From: Euperipatoides rowelli
Taxonomy: Eukaryota > Onychophora > Udeonychophora > Euonychophora > Peripatopsidae
Length of the DNA stretch: 10,070 nucleotides
NCBI GenBank assembly: GCA_003024985.2
Contig: PXIH01S0050130.1
Direction: 5' to 3' (one strand)
Made by a program: the position numbers and the translations under genes. How positions within the stretch are numbered: position 1 is the first letter of the stretch; every line of letters begins with the position of its first letter. The notes beneath the pieces are model-generated. The model did not search any database. It was given only the letters and a program-made list of their open reading frames with translations, and was not told where the DNA came from. Shown one piece after another: positions 6,290-10,070 of this stretch.

Positions 6290-7133
6290 TGTTAAAAGCA
6301 CATCATTATTATTCCAGATTTAAGTAATTTCTTTGCTATTTATATTTTTTACTTTTTTGTCTTTCTCATTTAAATGAAATTATTTCATTGTGTTAACTTA
6401 CCTGAAAGTGTGTAATTAAACTCAGACGATCACGTCTATCATTGAATAGCAATGTAGTTATTTTGGGTATTTTTTTAAGTTCTTTATTATGTAATTTCTT
6501 ATATTATGGTATAAGCTATTTTTTGATATTTTTACTTTTTTACTTACTTTTCTGTTGGTTTGTTCGTGACCTCCTCTGACATGAAGCAGAATCCCTCACC
6601 GGAAAGCAGAAAGTGGTCATTTTTCTTTTCTGCAACTCAATTTTATACACGCAATTATAAAAGTAATGTTTACTTACTTTTTTCTTTTATGATATTTGCA
6701 TACAGCAAACTTACAATTATATGTTCGTTTCTTATTTTTATTGACATCCCGTCAATGATAGAAAGGAAATAAGAGAGGACATAATGCATTCTTGTATACT
6801 TCGTCATGATGCCGTAGCTGTGAACCGCCTTGACACTTTTTTTTATGTATTATGAAATCTGCATGGTCTTTTTACAAATAATTATTAACAAATTAATAAT
6901 AATGTAGTTACATTATTGAATAGCCGATGCAGCTGTACGATAGAAATAGGAGCATCTGTTAGAAGGTAGATATAAATATTTAGTATTACTTTATGAAGTT
7001 GTTATGCACCCAACACGGAATCTTACGATTAAAATATTCACGTTACAATATTTGTCTATATAATATAAATTAAGGATCAAGAAAAATTACATATAAATCC
7101 TTTAAAGTGTAATGCTCTTCTGTACGTAAAGTT
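6290..7133 (+). other. Start of B's 3' LTR, then unassigned AT-rich DNA
   Basis: The LTR should start at TGTTAAAAGC (6290), but where it stops is not visible. The rest of the recognised right LTR copy only resumes at about 8802. The intervening AT-rich DNA shows no protein similarity. An open frame at 6560-6772 is low-complexity and hydrophobic and matches no family I know. A small palindrome, aataatgta-gt-tacattatt, lies near 6896-6915, and attgaatagc occurs twice (about 6443 and 6915). Some of this stretch may be inserted DNA unrelated to B. Confidence 0.5.
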
Positions 7134-7179
7134 TTTTGTATGCTTATAACTGGGATTGCCCAGTTATAAGCATACAAAA
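7134..7179. repeat. Perfect inverted repeat: 21-bp arms, 4-base loop
   Basis: The left arm starts ttttgtatgcttataactgg and the right arm is its exact reverse complement, ending gcatacaaaa; the loop is attg (7155-7158). No mismatch occurs in the 21 pairs. A fragment of the right arm, cccagttat, recurs at 7190-7198. There is no T run placed to make a terminator, and none is expected in this setting. It may be a foldback-element remnant or a recent palindromic rearrangement. Confidence 0.92.
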
Positions 7180-7537
7180 GTTAATGCTACCCAGTTATCA
7201 TCAATGTAATCAAACTGTAATTGGTGGCCAATAGCTCTGATCCTTAGATGATCCTTAGATGAACATTAGTCAAAACTCATGAATGCAAACTTACAAGTTA
7301 TTCTAGTTGATAAATCTTTTCACGTACTAAGTCTTACTAATTTAATATTAAAAGTGAAAAACTTCAGGAATCAATATAGGCTACAGTTCAGTCATATTTA
7401 TAGACGACCCCATATATGACAGTTGATAGACACAAGAGATTTGCATCATTATAACGTTTAATTGTTGATATAAACCAACTCATATTTTTTGTATTGTGAC
7501 ATGATCTAGCCTATCTCATTTTATATTTCTACATTTT
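7180..7537. other. Unassigned AT-rich DNA with a short tandem duplication
   Basis: An 11-bp unit gatccttagat is duplicated head to tail at 7239-7260. Nothing else in this stretch resembles a gene, RNA or known repeat. The gypsy fragment to the right starts abruptly at about 7538, so a truncation or insertion breakpoint lies in or next to this segment. Confidence 0.6.
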
Positions 7538-8421
7538 TGGTGGCCTGGTTTAGAATCAGACATTAATAGTAAAACCAAGAATGGCCAACAATGCACTTTA
7601 CAGATGAACAACTCAACAAATGACCAACTACACCCCTGATCCTGGCCTATAATTCCTTGGCAAAGGATCCATATAGACTTTACTGGTAAATAAAGGCTCA
7701 ACTTTTTTAATTGCAATGGATGTACACTCTAAATGGCCAGAGCTGCAAGTCATGAATTCCACTACTGCCAGCAAAACTATTAGCGTATTAAGGTCATGGT
7801 TTGCAAGGGTTGGTTTACCAGAGCAACTAGTGGCAGACAATGGCACACAGTTCGACTCCAAAGAATTCCAAAATTTCAGCAAAACATATGGTATAAGGCA
7901 CATCAAATTTGCACCATACCACCCCACCATAAATGGACAAGCAGAAAGATTTGTTCAAATACTAAAAAAATCATTGAAGAAAAAGCCTGAAAATCAATCA
8001 GTGACTGACAGCTTAAATCACCTACATTTTGCTTATAGAAGCACACCACACATAACAATCCAAGAAACCCCAGCAAACTTATTTCTCCAGAGACAGATTA
8101 GGACCAGATTAGATTTGTTGGGGTCCTCCATAGAAAATTTGGTTAGTTCAACAAGTCGTCTCTGGTGGGAAGAGGGTGAGACAGGAAAACTGGAATGTCG
8201 GAAAACCTGTGTTAGTCAGAAGCTATGAAACTGGAACTAAGTGGTGCCCTGGAGTAATAATCAAAATGTCAGGNCCAGTCTCATATAAGGTTAAAATAGC
8301 TTCAGAAAAAATTTGGAGTAGGCATACTGATCAGCTTAAACCTTCAGTCTCGAACGCAATGACAAGCGATGCAGGGACAACAAACCAATTTCTACACCCC
8401 AAAAACAAGGCAAGACTCTGA
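7538..8421 (+). pseudogene. Gypsy integrase remnant (DDE core with C-terminal domain)
   Basis: WWPGLESDI at 7538 belongs to the end of the zinc-binding domain. WPIIPWQRIHIDFTG follows, with the first catalytic Asp at 7676-7678; a TGA at 7637-7639 stands where the family usually has Trp, and a TAA at 7691-7693 ends this frame. In the next frame (7716-8228) come MDVHSKWPE, GLPEQLVADNGTQF (second Asp 7836-7838), YHPTINGQAERFV (Glu 7944-7946) and YRSTPH. Asp and Glu have 35 residues between them, so the D,D35E core is complete apart from the break after the first Asp. After a further frame change near 8175, GKPVLVRSYETG, KWCPGVI, PVSYKV and RHTDQL form the usual C-terminal domain. The type resembles the integrases of invertebrate K02A2.6-like gypsy elements. 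It is not functional. Confidence 0.88.
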
Positions 8422-8520
8422 CACAACCTGAAACTAGTAAATCTGCTACTAGGACTACCCGTAGCATATCTCATTCAGACAAAAACAAAAATGGGCATTA
8501 AATTTAATAATCTGAACTTT

Positions 8521-8534
8521 CAGGGGGAGAGTAG
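8521..8534 (+). promoter_or_regulatory. Polypurine tract of gypsy fragment C
   Basis: CAGGGGGAGAGTAG precedes TGTAGTATATTG. The G run next to a TGTAGT LTR start is typical of this gypsy group. The few extra bases (GTAG) between the tract and TGTAGT could be a small duplication, or the LTR may start a few bases earlier. Confidence 0.65.
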
Positions 8535-8801
8535 TGTAGTATATTGAATGTTTAATTAATACTACACTGAACATTAGAGATTTGAAATAGCATTACTTTA
8601 ATCTCGTTAGACAATGCTTTAAAAGAATACTGCATTATATTTTAAAATGAGATTTGATTGAGATTTTTTCGGACATCCCTTTGTATTTATTCTTCGTGTT
8701 TATTAAAACATTAATCTAGTTATTTGACTGTAATCATTTATTGATCACACAAATTTAACAGTCATATAAGTCTATGACTATTGAAATTGAACATTAAGTT
8801 T
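8535..8801 (+). repeat. LTR of gypsy fragment C (3' end uncertain)
   Basis: The start TGTAGTATATTG follows the polypurine tract. The body is AT-rich and non-coding. Candidate ends are ...TTTAACA at 8760 and ...TTTAACA at 8814, the latter lying already inside sequence shared with B's LTR. There is no second copy in the window, so the boundary rests on the position of B's repeat, which resumes at about 8802. Confidence 0.5.
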
Positions 8802-9202
8802 ATCAAATTTAACATATTATATCAGTTGATGTTGATACAATCACTTTTTTTATTTTATCATACATTCCTATAAATCTAGGAGATGTTATCTGTTATATAT
8901 TTTTCTCATATACCAGTGGATAATAAAAGTTTATTTATCTTTCTACATCATCAAATCTTATCTGTGAATGTATTAATTCAACCTACACATATTCAATACA
9001 ATAAGTATTTTTATTGTTTTGCCAATTNTACAAACTTCACTGATTTATTTAGTTAATGTATTGTTAAATCTCTCTCATCTCTATATTCCACTGTCTTGTC
9101 AGGTACCGTAATCAATATTTCAACTTCTGATTGCTTGCTATCACGCTTACCTGTGCGTATTTGGACACCCATTTAACATCCACCCCTGGCCAATAACCAA
9201 CA
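8802..9202 (+). repeat. Right LTR copy of copia element B
   Basis: This is the second copy of the sequence at 3308-4142, in the same orientation and without the SINE. It ends at the same base (...ccaataaccaaca), after which unrelated sequence (tatagcac) follows instead of a primer-binding site, as expected for a 3' LTR or solo LTR. It has about 30 bp not found in the left copy (about 8848-8880) and a 4-bp insertion near 9104. An ambiguous base lies at 9028. Confidence 0.85.
8922..8927 (+). promoter_or_regulatory. LTR polyadenylation signal AATAAA, right copy
   Basis: This hexamer corresponds to 3411-3416 in the left LTR and is conserved in the same context (ataataaaagtttattt). Its role is inferred from position only. 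Confidence 0.4.
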
Positions 9203-10070
9203 TATAGCACTTCCATTTGTTTTTTCTTTTTGTCGAGGCTTTGAAAATAACAAGGGATTCCAACAGAGTATTTTTAATAAAATAGTAGATATTGCTGTGG
9301 ATTTTATTTTAAGTACTCTGTCTGTTCTTTCAGATCAAAATCTTCTCACATTAAGGCTTTAGTCTTAACATTAACAAACAAAAATAGGCAGTGGTCTTTC
9401 CATATCATGATTCAAGATGTACTTTGATTTTCCCATGGTACCTATTTTACTTTCTTGCTGAAGGTGTGTAGTAAAATTCTACAGACCTTGTGTAGCAAAA
9501 CCACATGTTCTGCTTTGATCCATTACAATTCTAAGCCACACATATTTTTCCTATAATTGAGAAAATGTAAGCAAAATAAACTCAAATGGATGCTATAGCT
9601 TTTGTCAAAATTTGTTACATCACAAATGGAAAAATATCATTTAAACATAAACATCCGGATTTGCTTTATATTTTTACCGATAGTTGAAATTTACTTATTA
9701 AAATACTCATAACTAATTCTTTTTTTTTACCATTTTAAATTTTAATGAAATTTTCCTTTTTAAAGTCCATTCATACTCAAGTTGTTTGTTCATTGCAGAG
9801 CTCCTCTACAACATAAATTAATAAAATGCAAATACAATGAATAAAACATTTTATTTTGAGACAATTGGGAATTCTAAACAATTTTAAAATAATTTACATA
9901 AATCCTTTGTAAAGTTTATTGGTTCAATTAACTGCCATGTGTAGCAGTTTTATAAATATGTTCAGTACTTTTTTTAATTCTTATTTAAATAGTTCAAATA
10001 GATTTCATAAATTAAAAAAAACTGGCATAAAATTTCCATTCAATGTTTTGAATTCTACTTTAAGCAAATA
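9203..10070. other. Unassigned AT-rich flanking DNA
   Basis: No open frame with recognisable similarity, RNA gene, tandem array or transposon end is visible. The composition is AT-rich with short A and T runs, for example at 9720-9728 and 10013-10020. It is probably host intergenic or intronic DNA lying outside element B. Confidence 0.6.

Larger units (their letters stand above)
3308..6335 (+). mobile_element. Ty1/copia-type retrotransposon B, decayed, lacking Gag and integrase
   Basis: The structure is a 5' LTR ending ...CCAATAACCAACA at 4142, a primer-binding site at 4143, a protease remnant, reverse transcriptase, RNase H, a stop at 6250-6252, a polypurine tract at 6280-6289 and a TGTT LTR start at 6290. 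RT after protease, together with the RVT_2-type motifs, marks it as Ty1/copia. Gag is missing, since only about 75 bp separate the primer site from the protease active-site region. Integrase is also missing, because protease remnant and RT abut near 4637. The right LTR copy lies 2.5 kb further on at 8802-9202, so DNA was inserted or rearranged at the right end. The right limit is therefore approximate. Confidence 0.85.
7538..8801 (+). mobile_element. Ty3/gypsy-type retrotransposon C, 5'-truncated
   Basis: Only the 3' end of a gypsy element is present: integrase from its zinc-binding region onward, a polypurine tract (CAGGGGGAGA at 8521) and an LTR beginning TGTAGTATATTG at about 8535. Gag, protease, reverse transcriptase, RNase H and the 5' LTR are absent. 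Integrase directly before the 3' LTR is the Ty3/gypsy order, unlike the copia elements in the window. The right end is uncertain; ...AAATTTAACA occurs at both 8751-8760 and 8805-8814, and either could be the LTR end. The fragment lies between B's polypurine tract and B's right LTR copy. Confidence 0.8.

Noticed and set aside
6560-6772. 70-codon hydrophobic open frame resembling a membrane peptide
   Set aside because: It consists of T-rich sequence translating to Phe/Ile/Leu; there is no supporting signal and no similarity that I know.
7134-7185. Hairpin as a bacterial-type transcription terminator
   Set aside because: There is no T run after the stem and the genome is eukaryotic.
7390-8768. 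Shared cagtcatat at 7390-7398 and 8759-8767 as a target duplication for the gypsy fragment
   Set aside because: It is too long for a gypsy duplication, and the sequence after the left copy is not an LTR start; probably coincidence in AT-rich DNA.
3219-9207. TATAG at 3219-3223 and after the right LTR (9203-9207) as B's 5-bp target duplication
   Set aside because: The base after the left copy is not TG, and a five-base match is expected often by chance.
7088-9910. Similar words around tacata(ta)aatccttt at about 7090 and 9894
   Set aside because: The match is short and fades at once on both sides; it is not enough to call a repeat.

Overview
This window is non-coding, AT-rich eukaryotic DNA, almost certainly from an invertebrate animal draft assembly (ambiguous bases at 8274 and 9028). 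It holds no intact host gene. Most of what can be read is a graveyard of retrotransposons: two Ty1/copia-type LTR elements in opposite orientation, one 5'-truncated Ty3/gypsy-type fragment and one tRNA-derived SINE. Every coding remnant is broken by stops and frameshifts. The animal assignment is an inference. It rests on the copia primer-binding site (matching the anticodon region of initiator tRNA-Met, as in insect copia), on the gypsy integrase type (WWPGL / SDNGTQF-like, common in invertebrates) and on the SINE. I cannot name the species.

Layout from left to right. 1-131: a 26-bp tandem repeat. About 132-2693: copia element A, on the minus strand. Its gag, protease and integrase remnants run leftwards and end in a polypurine tract and the start of a 3' LTR at 454; reverse transcriptase and RNase H are missing. 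2694-3307: unassigned AT-rich sequence with long A and T runs. 3308-4142: a 5' LTR of copia element B (plus strand), split by a minus-strand SINE (3432-3873) with a clear target-site duplication. 4143-6289: the internal part of B, with primer-binding site, protease remnant, reverse transcriptase, RNase H and polypurine tract; gag and integrase are missing. 6290-7530: probably the start of B's 3' LTR, then unassigned AT-rich DNA with a near-perfect 46-bp hairpin. 7538-8800: gypsy fragment C (integrase, polypurine tract, LTR). 8802-9202: a second copy of the B LTR, without the SINE, ending at the same base as the 5' copy. 9203-10070: AT-rich sequence with nothing recognisable.

The parts do not form a working system. 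Relative order can be read: B inserted and carries two LTR copies about 95% alike by eye; the SINE landed in the left LTR afterwards, because the right LTR keeps the empty site; C and other DNA now lie between B's polypurine tract and its right LTR copy. The most interesting items are the SINE with a triplicated A-box head, the half-tRNA-type primer-binding site, the opposite losses in A and B, and the perfect 21-bp-arm hairpin. I found no convincing new biological system.
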